The position numbers and the translations under genes were made by a program. Under the pieces are notes generated by a model. The model saw only the letters and a program-made list of their open reading frames with translations, did no database searches and was not told where the DNA came from. Shown here piece by piece: positions 7,135-13,763 of a stretch of DNA of 33,570 nt (the first letter of the stretch is position 1; each line of letters starts with the position of its first letter). This DNA comes from Streptomyces novaecaesareae. Its GTDB lineage: Bacteria; Actinomycetota; Actinomycetes; Streptomycetales; Streptomycetaceae. The stretch spans positions 1 to 33,570 of the forward strand of contig NZ_JNWQ01000073.1 in NCBI RefSeq assembly GCF_000716875.1. The letters run 5' to 3'.

Positions 7135-8256
7135 ATGAGAGTCATCGTCGTAGGAGCAGGCGTGCTCGGCACCATGCACGCCTGGCAGGCCGTCGAGCGC
7201 GGCCACGAGGTCGTCCACCTGGAGCGCGAGGCCGAGGCGCGCGGCGCCTCGGTGCGCAACTTCGGCCTGATCTGGGTCAGCGGCCGGGCGCAGGGCGAGG
7301 AGCTGGACACCGCGCTGCGCGCCCGCGAACTGTGGGAGGGCATCGGCGCGCGCGTCCCCGACCTCGGCTTCCGGGCCAACGGCTCGCTCACCGCCATCCG
7401 CACCGAGGCCGAACTCGCCGTCGCCGAGCAGGCCCTGACCCTGCCGGACGCCGACGCCCGCGGCTACCGGCTGCTCGACGCCGACCGGACCCGGGCCGCC
7501 GACCCCGCCCTGCGCGGCAAGCTGCTCGGCGCCCTCCGGTGCGAGCGCGACGCCGCCGTCGAGCCCCGCACCGCCCAGCCCGCCCTGCGCGCCGCCCTCC
7601 AGGCCACCGGCCGCTACACCTTCCTGCCCGGGCGCGAGGTCCGCGACGTGATCGGCGAGAACGCCGTCCGCGACGACCACGGCGACACCCACACCGGCGA
7701 CCTGGTGATCCTCTGCACCGGCGCCTGGCTCGGCGGCCTGGTCCGCGAACTCGCCCCGGCCCTGCCCGTCCGCCGGGTCCGCCTCCAGATGATGCAGACC
7801 GACCCGCTCGGTGAGACCCTCACCAGCTCCGTCGCCGACGGCGACAGCTTCCGCTACTACCCCGCCTTCGCCGGCACCGCCCTGGACCGGCTGCGCGAGG
7901 TGCAGCCGCAGCCCGAGGCCGCCGCCGAACACAGGATGCAGCTGCTGATGGTCCAGCGGCGCGACGGCGGACTGACCATCGGCGACACCCACGAGTACGA
8001 CCAGCCCTTCGGCTTCGACGTGGTCGAGGACCCGTACGACCACCTGGTCGGCGTCGCCGAGGAGCTGCTCGGGCGCCCGCTGCCGCGGATCCGCCGCCGC
8101 TGGGCCGGGGTGTACGCGCAGTGCGTCGACACCACCCGGGTCGTCCACCGCGAGCGCGTGCGCGACGGCGTCTGGCTGGTCACCGGCCCGGGCGGCCGCG
8201 GCATGACCTGCTCGCCGGCCATCGCCGAGACCACCGCCGAACTCGCCAACCTGTAA
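7135..8256 (+). CDS. TIGR03364-type FAD-dependent amine oxidoreductase (phosphonate-linked)
   Basis: 373 residues, DAO/glycine-oxidase superfamily. The dinucleotide-binding motif is G7-A-G9-V-L-G12 in VIVVGAGVLG, followed by HEVVHLERE with the acidic residue for the ribose. The substrate half has RNFGLIWVSGRA early, CTGAWLGGLVREL in the middle, and the C-terminal GVWLVTGPGGRGMTCSPAIAE that closes on the FAD. Members of this family sit beside phosphonatase genes in many bacteria and have been reported to oxidise 2-aminoethylphosphonate and N-methyl-AEP to phosphonoacetaldehyde. The next gene is exactly such a phosphonatase-like enzyme, 11 bp downstream. No good ribosome site precedes ATG 7135. 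It probably replaces the usual PhnW transaminase, which is not in the window. Confidence 0.85.
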   Translation: MRVIVVGAGVLGTMHAWQAVERGHEVVHLEREAEARGASVRNFGLIWVSGRAQGEELDTALRARELWEGIGARVPDLGFRANGSLTAIRTEAELAVAEQALTLPDADARGYRLLDADRTRAADPALRGKLLGALRCERDAAVEPRTAQPALRAALQATGRYTFLPGREVRDVIGENAVRDDHGDTHTGDLVILCTGAWLGGLVRELAPALPVRRVRLQMMQTDPLGETLTSSVADGDSFRYYPAFAGTALDRLREVQPQPEAAAEHRMQLLMVQRRDGGLTIGDTHEYDQPFGFDVVEDPYDHLVGVAEELLGRPLPRIRRRWAGVYAQCVDTTRVVHRERVRDGVWLVTGPGGRGMTCSPAIAETTAELANL

Positions 8257-8267
8257 GGAACGCCGAC

Positions 8268-8978
8268 ATGACCGATGTGACCGACATGACCGATCCGACC
8301 CGTGTGACCGCCGACATCCGCCTGGTCGTGCTCGACATGGCCGGCACCACCGTGGCCGACGGCGGCCTGGTCGAGCAGGCCTTCACCGCCGCCGCGGGAG
8401 CACTCGGCGTCGAGGCCGGCAGCCCGGACTTCGAGCCGATGCTGGCGCACGTGCGCGCCACCATGGGCGAGTCCAAGATCTCCGTCTTCCGGCACCTGTT
8501 CGGCGAGGAGGAGAAGGCCCAGCGGGCCAACACCGCCTTCGAGGCCGCCTACCACGACCTCGTCGACGCCGGCCACTGCGCCGCCCTGCCCGGCGCGGCC
8601 GAGGCGATCGCCGAACTGCGCGGCCAGGGCCGGACGGTGGTCCTCACCACCGGCTTCTCCCGGGCCACCCAGGACCGCATCCTCGCGGCCCTCGGCTGGC
8701 AGTCCGTCGCCGACCTCACCCTCTGCCCCGCCGAGGCCGGGCGCGGCCGCCCGTACCCGGACCTCGCGCTCACCGCGCTGCTGCGCACGGGCACCGAGTC
8801 GGTGCGGCAGATCGCCGTCGCCGGGGACACCGGCTACGACATGCTGACCGGCGTACGGGCGGGCGCCGCGGTCGTCGCCGGCGTCCTCACCGGCGCCCAC
8901 GACGCGGCCCGACTGCGGGCCGACGGCGCGACCCACGTGCTCGGATCGGTGGCGGAGCTGCCGGCGCTGCTGGGCTGA
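8268..8978 (+). CDS. Phosphonatase-like HAD hydrolase (PhnX-like)
   Basis: 236 residues. Motif I is D23-M-A25-G-T-T28 (VVLDMAGTTV): nucleophile D23 is followed by Ala where ordinary HAD phosphatases have the second Asp, a hallmark of phosphonoacetaldehyde hydrolase. The cap has M66-G-E-S-K70, matching the MGxxK that carries the Schiff-base lysine of PhnX. Motif II is VVLTTGFS, and motif IV is VAGDTGYDM. The expected reaction is phosphonoacetaldehyde plus water to acetaldehyde plus phosphate. It is co-transcribed with the FAD oxidoreductase, which would make the aldehyde. ATG 8268 has TAAGGAA upstream; the start region repeats (MTDVTDMTDPT), so alternative in-frame starts exist. The gene ends just before a repeat-rich terminator region. 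Confidence 0.85.
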   Translation: MTDVTDMTDPTRVTADIRLVVLDMAGTTVADGGLVEQAFTAAAGALGVEAGSPDFEPMLAHVRATMGESKISVFRHLFGEEEKAQRANTAFEAAYHDLVDAGHCAALPGAAEAIAELRGQGRTVVLTTGFSRATQDRILAALGWQSVADLTLCPAEAGRGRPYPDLALTALLRTGTESVRQIAVAGDTGYDMLTGVRAGAAVVAGVLTGAHDAARLRADGATHVLGSVAELPALLG

Positions 8979-8991
8979 CCGGCCCCTGGCT

Positions 8992-9072
8992 GAGCAGGAA
9001 GTCGGGCGCGCAGGAAGTCGGGCGCGCAGGGCGTCGGGCGCGTAGGAAGTCGGGCCGGCCGACTTCCTGCTC
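8992..9072. repeat. 16-bp tandem repeats ending in an inverted copy (left GAAGTCGG hairpin)
   Basis: Four 16-bp units start at 8995, 9011, 9027 and 9043 (consensus CAGGAAGTCGGGCGCG; the first two are identical). An inverted copy, CCGACTTCCTGCTC (9059-9072), follows. It pairs perfectly with GAGCAGGAAGTCGG (8992-9005), and its CCGACTTCCT part pairs with the nearest unit (9044-9053) around a 5-base loop. It lies between two convergent genes, so it can terminate both. A close relative is at 13343-13379. Confidence 0.8.
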
Positions 9073-9093
9073 CGAGGGGCGGGTGGGACAGGC

Positions 9094-9690
9094 TCAGGAC
9101 GGTGCCCCGGCGGGCGCGCCGCCGCGTTGGCGGGCGGCCTGGACGCCGAGGTAGCCCACCCCGGCCATCAGCGCGGCGTTCAGGGCGGCGGCGATCCCGA
9201 GGTCCCTCGGCAGGCTGAGGTCCTGCGGGCGGTGCACGGCCGCCCGGCCCCCGGGGTCGTAGCGGACCGTCACCCGGTCGCCGACGGCGAGCGAGCGCAG
9301 GTCCAGCACCAGCTCACCCAGCGGCGCACCGCCCTCGCCCGTCACGTCGTACGCCGAACTCGGGTGCTTGCCCTGGGGGTGGTCCCGCACCGCCGTGACC
9401 AGGGCGGTGGCGTCCACACCGGACACCCCGAGGATCACGTCGTCCCGGGCCTGGGACACCGCCGCGGTGGTGGCCCCACCCAGGGCGACCGCGAAGAACG
9501 CCACGAAGCACCCGAACATCCGCCCGGCCAGCCGGACCACGCCCAGCGTCCACCCGACCACCAGCAGCACACCGAGCCCGACGGCGGCCAGCCCCCCGAG
9601 GTAGGTGCCCGCGAGCACCAGCCCGACCGTCCCGACCGGCACCGCCGCCACCAGCGCGACCGTCCTCCGGTGCCTGCGGATCCCGCCCAT
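9094..9690 (-). CDS. DUF3592-like membrane protein (paralogue of the next gene)
   Basis: 198 residues. Two or three N-terminal membrane helices (about 10-75) are followed by a small extracytoplasmic beta domain (LGELVLDLRSLAVGDRVTVRYDPGGRAAVH type), then one more helix (LGIAAALNAALMAGVGYLG). The order helices, DUF3592 domain, helix and the G-D-x-V-T-V-R-x-D-P motif are shared with the upstream gene, so the two are duplicates. ATG 9690 has GGGGGGACA in front. It is the last gene of the WXG operon. Function is unknown; DUF3592 proteins are often found with secretion or toxin genes. Confidence 0.65.
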   Translation of the reverse strand: MGGIRRHRRTVALVAAVPVGTVGLVLAGTYLGGLAAVGLGVLLVVGWTLGVVRLAGRMFGCFVAFFAVALGGATTAAVSQARDDVILGVSGVDATALVTAVRDHPQGKHPSSAYDVTGEGGAPLGELVLDLRSLAVGDRVTVRYDPGGRAAVHRPQDLSLPRDLGIAAALNAALMAGVGYLGVQAARQRGGAPAGAPS

Positions 9691-9725
9691 TGTCCCCCCG
9701 TCGTACCTGCGATCGGAAGGGAAGG

Positions 9726-10373
9726 CTACGCCGCCGCTCCGACCGCCCCCCGGCGGGGGCGGCTGCCGAAGCGGGCGAACCACAGGAGGAGGACGGCGAT
9801 GCCCGCGTTGAGCCCGAGGACCGACCACAGGGAGGCCGAGGAGCCGGCCTCCCCGGGGAGTTTGGGGGCGACCCGTCCGGCCGGGTCCATCCGGACGGTG
9901 ACGGTGTCGCCGGGCTTGAACCGCTCGGAATCCTGGGCCAGCGGCCCGCCGGGGACGCTCGCGCCGTCCGCCGACGCCAGGGCGTAGGTCCAGCTCGTCG
10001 AGCCGCGGGACGACTTGTCGGCCTTCTCGGACACCACCACGGCGTTCACCTCGCGACCGGAGGACAGCACCAGGTTCTGCCAGGCGTCCCCGCCGGCCGC
10101 GGTGGCCATGATGACGGCCAGGGCCACCAGGGCCAGCGCACCGCCGACGTCCTTGAAACCGGGATCGCTCCCGGGCCCCCGGAGCTTGACCAGGCCCACG
10201 CCCGCCAGCACCAGGTACAGGACCACCAGGCCGACGACGAGCAGGATGCCGACGTACGCGCCGGCGAGCACGATGCCGACGAACAAGCAGGTCAGGACGG
10301 TGATGAGGACGGCGGCCCGGCCGAGCCACGGGCGGGTGGCGCCGGTGGCCCGGCCGGACCGGTCGAGCGTCAT
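9726..10373 (-). CDS. DUF3592-like membrane protein
   Basis: 215 residues. Hydrophobic segments lie near 18-60 and 80-97, then a DUF3592-type domain (VNAVVVSEKADKSS, WTYALASADG, FKPGDTVTVRMDPAGRV), then a C-terminal helix (LWSVLGLNAGIAVLLLWFA). It shares this plan with the following gene. Start ATG 10371-10373 overlaps the preceding stop (ATGA), so it is translationally coupled to the 228-residue unknown protein. Function is not known; the topology suggests a membrane scaffold or partner for the WXG-type proteins of the same operon. Confidence 0.68.
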   Translation of the reverse strand: MTLDRSGRATGATRPWLGRAAVLITVLTCLFVGIVLAGAYVGILLVVGLVVLYLVLAGVGLVKLRGPGSDPGFKDVGGALALVALAVIMATAAGGDAWQNLVLSSGREVNAVVVSEKADKSSRGSTSWTYALASADGASVPGGPLAQDSERFKPGDTVTVRMDPAGRVAPKLPGEAGSSASLWSVLGLNAGIAVLLLWFARFGSRPRRGAVGAAA

Positions 10374-11056
10374 CCGAAGGCCTTCCGGATGGTGTCCCAC
10401 TGCTCGGGCGGGAGGGAGTCGCGGCTCTCGTCGCGGGGCGGGTGGAAGGAGATGCCGCGGAAGGCGGTGGCCAGCAGCGGCAGCCACTCGTCCCAGTAGT
10501 CGAGGTCCTCGGTGGTGAAGACGGCGGCGACCACGTGGGGGCTCCACGGGTGCGGGAGCAGCAGTTCGAGCTGGCGCACCGTGCTGACCGTGGACTCGGG
10601 CACGCCCCACACCGCGCCGGGCACCGGGACCGTCAGGTCGCGGGCGGCGAGGGCGGCGCGGCCGACCGGAAGGTCGACCACGCCGACGTCGGCGTCCGGC
10701 CAGGCCTCGGCCAACTCCTCGGCGACGCGGGCCGGGTAGCTACCGGGCGGGCCCTGCTCCTGCGGGCGGAGGAAGACGGCGAACATGCCGTGGACGGGCT
10801 CGCCGTCCTCGGCGCGGACCAGGCAGCTGGACACGTGGACGGCGCCCTCGCGCAGCTGGGCCTGCAGGGCCGTCTCGGCGGCGATCACGGCGCTGAGCTT
10901 CTGCTCGGGGCGGGCGCCGGGGAAGAGCGCGTCGAGCTGTTCGGCCGCGCGGGCCATCCGGTCGCCGAGGTCCTCGTCCAGGTCGACGGCGGTGAAGCCC
11001 TCGGGGAGGGTGAGCCAGAGCGGGGGGAGGTCGGCCCCGGGGGTCTCAACGGCCAT
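10370..11056 (-). CDS. Unknown protein of a WXG/T7SS-type operon
   Basis: 228 residues, soluble, no signal peptide and no family I can name. The pattern PLWLTLPEGFTAVDL at the start, GMFAVFLRPQ in the middle, and VRQLELLLPHPWSPHVVAAVFTT with DYWDEWLPLLATAFRGISF at the end resembles the Mog1/PsbP-like folds seen near T7SS genes (weak inference). It starts inside the end of the 441-residue WXG-type gene (11-bp overlap) and its stop overlaps the next start, so it is locked into the operon. It could be a chaperone or immunity-type partner of the preceding large protein. Confidence 0.7.
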   Translation of the reverse strand: MAVETPGADLPPLWLTLPEGFTAVDLDEDLGDRMARAAEQLDALFPGARPEQKLSAVIAAETALQAQLREGAVHVSSCLVRAEDGEPVHGMFAVFLRPQEQGPPGSYPARVAEELAEAWPDADVGVVDLPVGRAALAARDLTVPVPGAVWGVPESTVSTVRQLELLLPHPWSPHVVAAVFTTEDLDYWDEWLPLLATAFRGISFHPPRDESRDSLPPEQWDTIRKAFG

Positions 11057-12371
11057 AGCCGGCCGCCCATCCGGTCACGCCGAGCAGGTTGCCGACGGTG
11101 GACACGGTGCCGACGATGGCGTTGGCCTTGCCGCCGCCGGCGGCCAGGCCGCCCGAGCCGAGGAGGTTGTTGCCGCCGGTGGTGTAGTTGACCGCGCTGG
11201 TCAGGCCGTCGCTCGGGTTGTCCTGAGTGAGGGCGTACGCGGTCGGGGCGTTGAGGCCGGCGGTGGTGACGGCCTGGACGCCGTCGGAGACGTTCATCGC
11301 GGTGGCCTTGGAGAGCCCGAGCTTGATAGCCGGCTTCTCGATCGCCGTGGTGAAGATCGGGTTGGCCGGGTCGACCGCCCGGGACGCGGCCCGGACCTCG
11401 GTCGATCCGGCGGTGACCACGCCGCGCACGCCCGCACCGGCGGCGCTCGCCTCCCGGGCGGCGCTCACGCCCTTGGCGGCGACACCCACACCGGGGATCG
11501 CGCCGAGGACGTCGCCGCCCAGGGTCAGCCAGTTGCCGATGTTCTTCTGCGGCGGCCAGAGCTGGCCCTTGACGGCGTACTGGGTGGCGTGCGCGCCGGC
11601 GGCGGCGGCGCTCAGCAGGATGGCGGGGAGGGCGAAGGCGGGGAAGAAGATCGCCGCGACGCCGCAGACGCCGGCCGCCACCGTCAGCATGTCCGCGCCG
11701 TGGTTCTTCAGCCAGTTGCCGACCTTGCTGAGCCACCCCGGCTCCGGCGGGGCCTTGCTGTCGGCGGCCTTGCGGATGGCCTCGGCCGTCTTGTGGGCGT
11801 CCGCCTTGTGGCCTTCGGCGAGTTCGTGGGCCTGGCTCTGGAGGCCGGTGAGTTCCGTGGCGGCGCTGCTGACCAGCGCGGCGGCGGCGTCGAGGTGGCC
11901 CTTCGCCTTGTTGTAGCGCTGTTCGGCGGCGGCGAGGGAGGCGTCGTCGGGGAAGTTCTGGCCGGCCAGCTTGAGGTCGGGGGCGGCGGCCGCGGTGGCG
12001 TGGGCCTGTTCGGCCTCGGCCTTGCGCTGCTTGGCGGCGACCGCGGCGCGCGCCAACTCGGCGGCCTTGGGCTGGTGTTCGGTCAGCGCCTTGTACCAGA
12101 TGTCGAGCGCCTGGTAGGCGGCGGTGATGGAGTCGGCGGCGTCCTGGAGGTAGGTGGGGAGCTTGCCGAACTGGCCGGAGAAGGCCTTGGCGGCCTCACC
12201 GGTCCACTGGCCCTGGTTGGCGGTGATCTGGGACAGGGTGGTGTGGACGCCGGTCAGGTGCGTGCCGACCCGGCGCAGGCTCCCGCTGAGGGCGGTGACG
12301 GCGGCGGAGTCGCCGGGGGTCGGGTCGAAGCCGAGGCCGGACCAGTCGGGTGCGGGCGTGGGGTCGCTCAT
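11046..12371 (-). CDS. Large WXG-type putative T7SS-secreted protein
   Basis: 441 residues. The N-terminal third is helical with W56-T-G58 (QWTGEAAKAF) between two long helices, as in WXG100/LXG proteins. A coiled-coil region with many Ala, Lys and Glu (about 105-205) follows. Next is a hydrophobic pair (VCGVAAIFFPAFALPAILLSAAAAG), then NWLTLGGDVLGAIPGVGVAAKG, a stretch often seen in the linker of actinobacterial polymorphic toxins. The C-terminal 130 residues show no toxin motif and end Gly-rich. It follows the small WXG100-like gene with an ATGA overlap. It could be an effector whose toxin end is unfamiliar, or a structural secreted protein. No EccC or other T7SS machinery is in the window. 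Confidence 0.72.
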   Translation of the reverse strand: MSDPTPAPDWSGLGFDPTPGDSAAVTALSGSLRRVGTHLTGVHTTLSQITANQGQWTGEAAKAFSGQFGKLPTYLQDAADSITAAYQALDIWYKALTEHQPKAAELARAAVAAKQRKAEAEQAHATAAAAPDLKLAGQNFPDDASLAAAEQRYNKAKGHLDAAAALVSSAATELTGLQSQAHELAEGHKADAHKTAEAIRKAADSKAPPEPGWLSKVGNWLKNHGADMLTVAAGVCGVAAIFFPAFALPAILLSAAAAGAHATQYAVKGQLWPPQKNIGNWLTLGGDVLGAIPGVGVAAKGVSAAREASAAGAGVRGVVTAGSTEVRAASRAVDPANPIFTTAIEKPAIKLGLSKATAMNVSDGVQAVTTAGLNAPTAYALTQDNPSDGLTSAVNYTTGGNNLLGSGGLAAGGGKANAIVGTVSTVGNLLGVTGWAAGYGR

Positions 12372-12667
12372 GCCTGCGCCGCCGTCGGGGTGAGGGCCTT
12401 GGTGATGCTCTGCTCGGTGCCGTCGTAGCTCTGCTGCACCTTGTCCAGGCCGTCGTCGAGGATCTTGACGCACTCGCGGACCTTCTTCAGGCCGTACTCC
12501 CACTTCTCCTTGAAGTGCCCGCAGGCCTCGTCCAGGAAGTCGTAGCCGGTGCCGGTGTGGCCGGCCGCTTCGAATGCCTTGAGCCCCTGGTCGAGTTCGT
12601 CGCCACAGCCTTTGAGGTCCTGGGCCAACTTGGCGAGGAATTCCGTACTGACCGTGAAGTCGGCCAC
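12368..12667 (-). CDS. WXG100-like small protein
   Basis: 99 residues, nearly all helical, no Pro until the last residues. The turn region is KWEYGLKK, i.e. W-x-x-G instead of W-x-G, and three Cys residues (in KGCGDE, EACGHF, RECVKI) are unusual for an ESAT-6-like protein. Proteins of this type form helical hairpins that pair with a partner and are exported by type VII secretion. GTG 12665-12667 is chosen because GGGGGG precedes it by 5 nt. It is the first gene of a five-gene operon with 4- to 11-bp overlaps between the first four. Confidence 0.75.
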   Translation of the reverse strand: MADFTVSTEFLAKLAQDLKGCGDELDQGLKAFEAAGHTGTGYDFLDEACGHFKEKWEYGLKKVRECVKILDDGLDKVQQSYDGTEQSITKALTPTAAQA

Positions 12668-12750
12668 TTTTGCCCCCCGATGCGTCGATTGTCGGACCGG
12701 GTGAGCATAACCCTCGTCGGGGCGCGGGTGATCGGGGCGGAAGGATCGAA

Positions 12751-12768
12751 GTCCCGTCGTTACGGGAC
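12751..12768. terminator. Short hairpin between two minus-strand genes
   Basis: GTCCCG (12751-12756) and CGGGAC (12763-12768) form a perfect 6-bp stem with a 6-base loop. It lies 60 bp beyond the stop of the gene at 12828 and 84 bp before the WXG operon start. It may be a terminator for the former or an operator for the latter. Confidence 0.4.
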
Positions 12769-12827
12769 CTTTACGGGCCGCCGACGCGGTCTTGACGTCG
12801 GCGGGCGGGGTCGGCGGCCCCCCGGCT

Positions 12828-13319
12828 TCAGCGGCGCCAGAAGCCGCGCTTCCTCGGGGTGACCAGCTGGACGACGGCGGTGACGAACAGTTCGGCGACG
12901 GGGGAGGGCCCCGGGCCGTGGTTGAGGTGGTTCTGGGCGGTCCACTCGCCGAGGACGGTGCCGGGGCTGCCGTCGAAGGGGCTGAACGCGTGCTCCAGGG
13001 TCACGTAGCGGACGGTCTTGCCGCCCTTGGGGTGGACGGCGGCGACGAAGTGGGCCTCGGTGGCGCCGGCCGGGGTGGGCAGGGTGACCAGCAGCATGTG
13101 GTGGCCGTCGACCGACAGGTGGCGGCAGTCGAGGCCGTGGCCGGGCAGGCGGTCCTCGGGCGGGAGGGTCTGGGCGAGGTCGTCCCAGATCCGGGTGACG
13201 ACGGGCAGCAGGCTGCCGCCGTCCGGGGTCGGGGTGGCCACCCGCGGGCCGAACTCCAGCACCTGGCGGGCGAGCTCGCGGTGGACGAAGCGGTAGTGGT
13301 GGGGTCTGGGGTCCGTCAT
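12828..13319 (-). CDS. Hypothetical protein, 163 residues
   Basis: I do not recognise it. The protein is soluble with alternating beta and helix pattern: HHYRFVHRELARQVLE at the start, HLSVDGHHMLLVTLPTP and EAHFVAAVHPKGGKTVRYVTLEH in the middle, AELFVTAVVQLVTPRK at the end. No cofactor motif is visible. ATG 13317-13319 lies 7 nt after a TACGGT hexamer (13332-13327 on the minus strand), so a leaderless transcript is possible. It is between the WXG operon and the right-hand GAAGTCGG hairpin, so it belongs to the bracketed segment. Confidence 0.7.
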   Translation of the reverse strand: MTDPRPHHYRFVHRELARQVLEFGPRVATPTPDGGSLLPVVTRIWDDLAQTLPPEDRLPGHGLDCRHLSVDGHHMLLVTLPTPAGATEAHFVAAVHPKGGKTVRYVTLEHAFSPFDGSPGTVLGEWTAQNHLNHGPGPSPVAELFVTAVVQLVTPRKRGFWRR

Positions 13320-13342
13320 GGGGGACACCGTAGCGAACGGCC

Positions 13343-13379
13343 GGGAGCGGGAAGTCGGCCCGTCCGACTTCCCGCTCCC
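13343..13379. terminator. 16-bp perfect hairpin (right GAAGTCGG hairpin)
   Basis: GGGAGCGGGAAGTCGG (13343-13358) pairs perfectly with CCGACTTCCCGCTCCC (13364-13379) around CCCGT. It can terminate the SMR/transport operon on the minus strand. It has the same 14-bp arms as the hairpin at 8992-9072, except for one A-T pair there that is a G-C pair here. Confidence 0.8.
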
Positions 13380-13408
13380 ACAAGCGAGTTGACCAGCTGT
13401 TTCGCGAA

Positions 13409-13423
13409 CTGACGATACGTCAG
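13409..13423. promoter_or_regulatory. CTGACG-ATA-CGTCAG palindrome
   Basis: Perfect 6-bp arms around ATA, with a further half site GATGCGTCAG at 13436-13445 that runs into the SMR stop. It lies 90 bp upstream of the minus-strand hypothetical gene. It may be an operator; the reader is unknown. Confidence 0.35.
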
Positions 13424-13441
13424 CGGTGTGTCGGCGATGCG

Positions 13442-13762
13442 TCAGTGGCTGCTCTTCAGGTTGATCACGACCACCCCGGCGATCACCAGCGCGATCCCCA
13501 GCCACTGCAGCCGGCCGAGCGACTCGCCGAAGGCGACCACGCCGATCCCCGCGACCGCCGCCGTCCCGGCCCCCGACCAGACCGCGTACGCGACCGAGAC
13601 CGGGATGTGCTTGAGCGCACGGCCCAGCAGCAGGAAGGAGAGCGCGTAGCCGATGCCGACCCCCAGGCTCGGCCAGAGGCGGGTGAACCCCTCGGTGAGT
13701 TTGAGGCAGCTGGTGGCGCAGACCTCGCTCAGGATGGCGAGGGCGAGCAGGACGTAGGGCAT
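13442..13762 (-). CDS. SMR-family small multidrug efflux transporter
   Basis: 106 residues, four membrane helices. The essential acidic residue is E13 in the first helix (AILSEVCATSCLK), corresponding to E14 of EmrE. Helix 3 has the signature PVSVAYAVWSGAGTAAVAGIG, and helix 4 ends with VVVINLKSS. EmrE/SugE-type proteins exchange cationic or guanidinium-type compounds for protons; the sequence fits the EmrE/QacE side. It starts 1 bp after the HAD phosphatase stop, so it is the last gene of the transport operon, where an amine exporter would make some sense. A specific substrate cannot be given. Confidence 0.9.
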   Translation of the reverse strand: MPYVLLALAILSEVCATSCLKLTEGFTRLWPSLGVGIGYALSFLLLGRALKHIPVSVAYAVWSGAGTAAVAGIGVVAFGESLGRLQWLGIALVIAGVVVINLKSSH

Positions 13763-13763
13763 G

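Noticed and set aside
13387..13402. AGTTGACCAGCTGTTT as a third phosphonate-regulon operator
   Set aside because: Only the left half resembles the two good sites; the right half lacks CAACTT and there is no dyad. Reported as not convincing.
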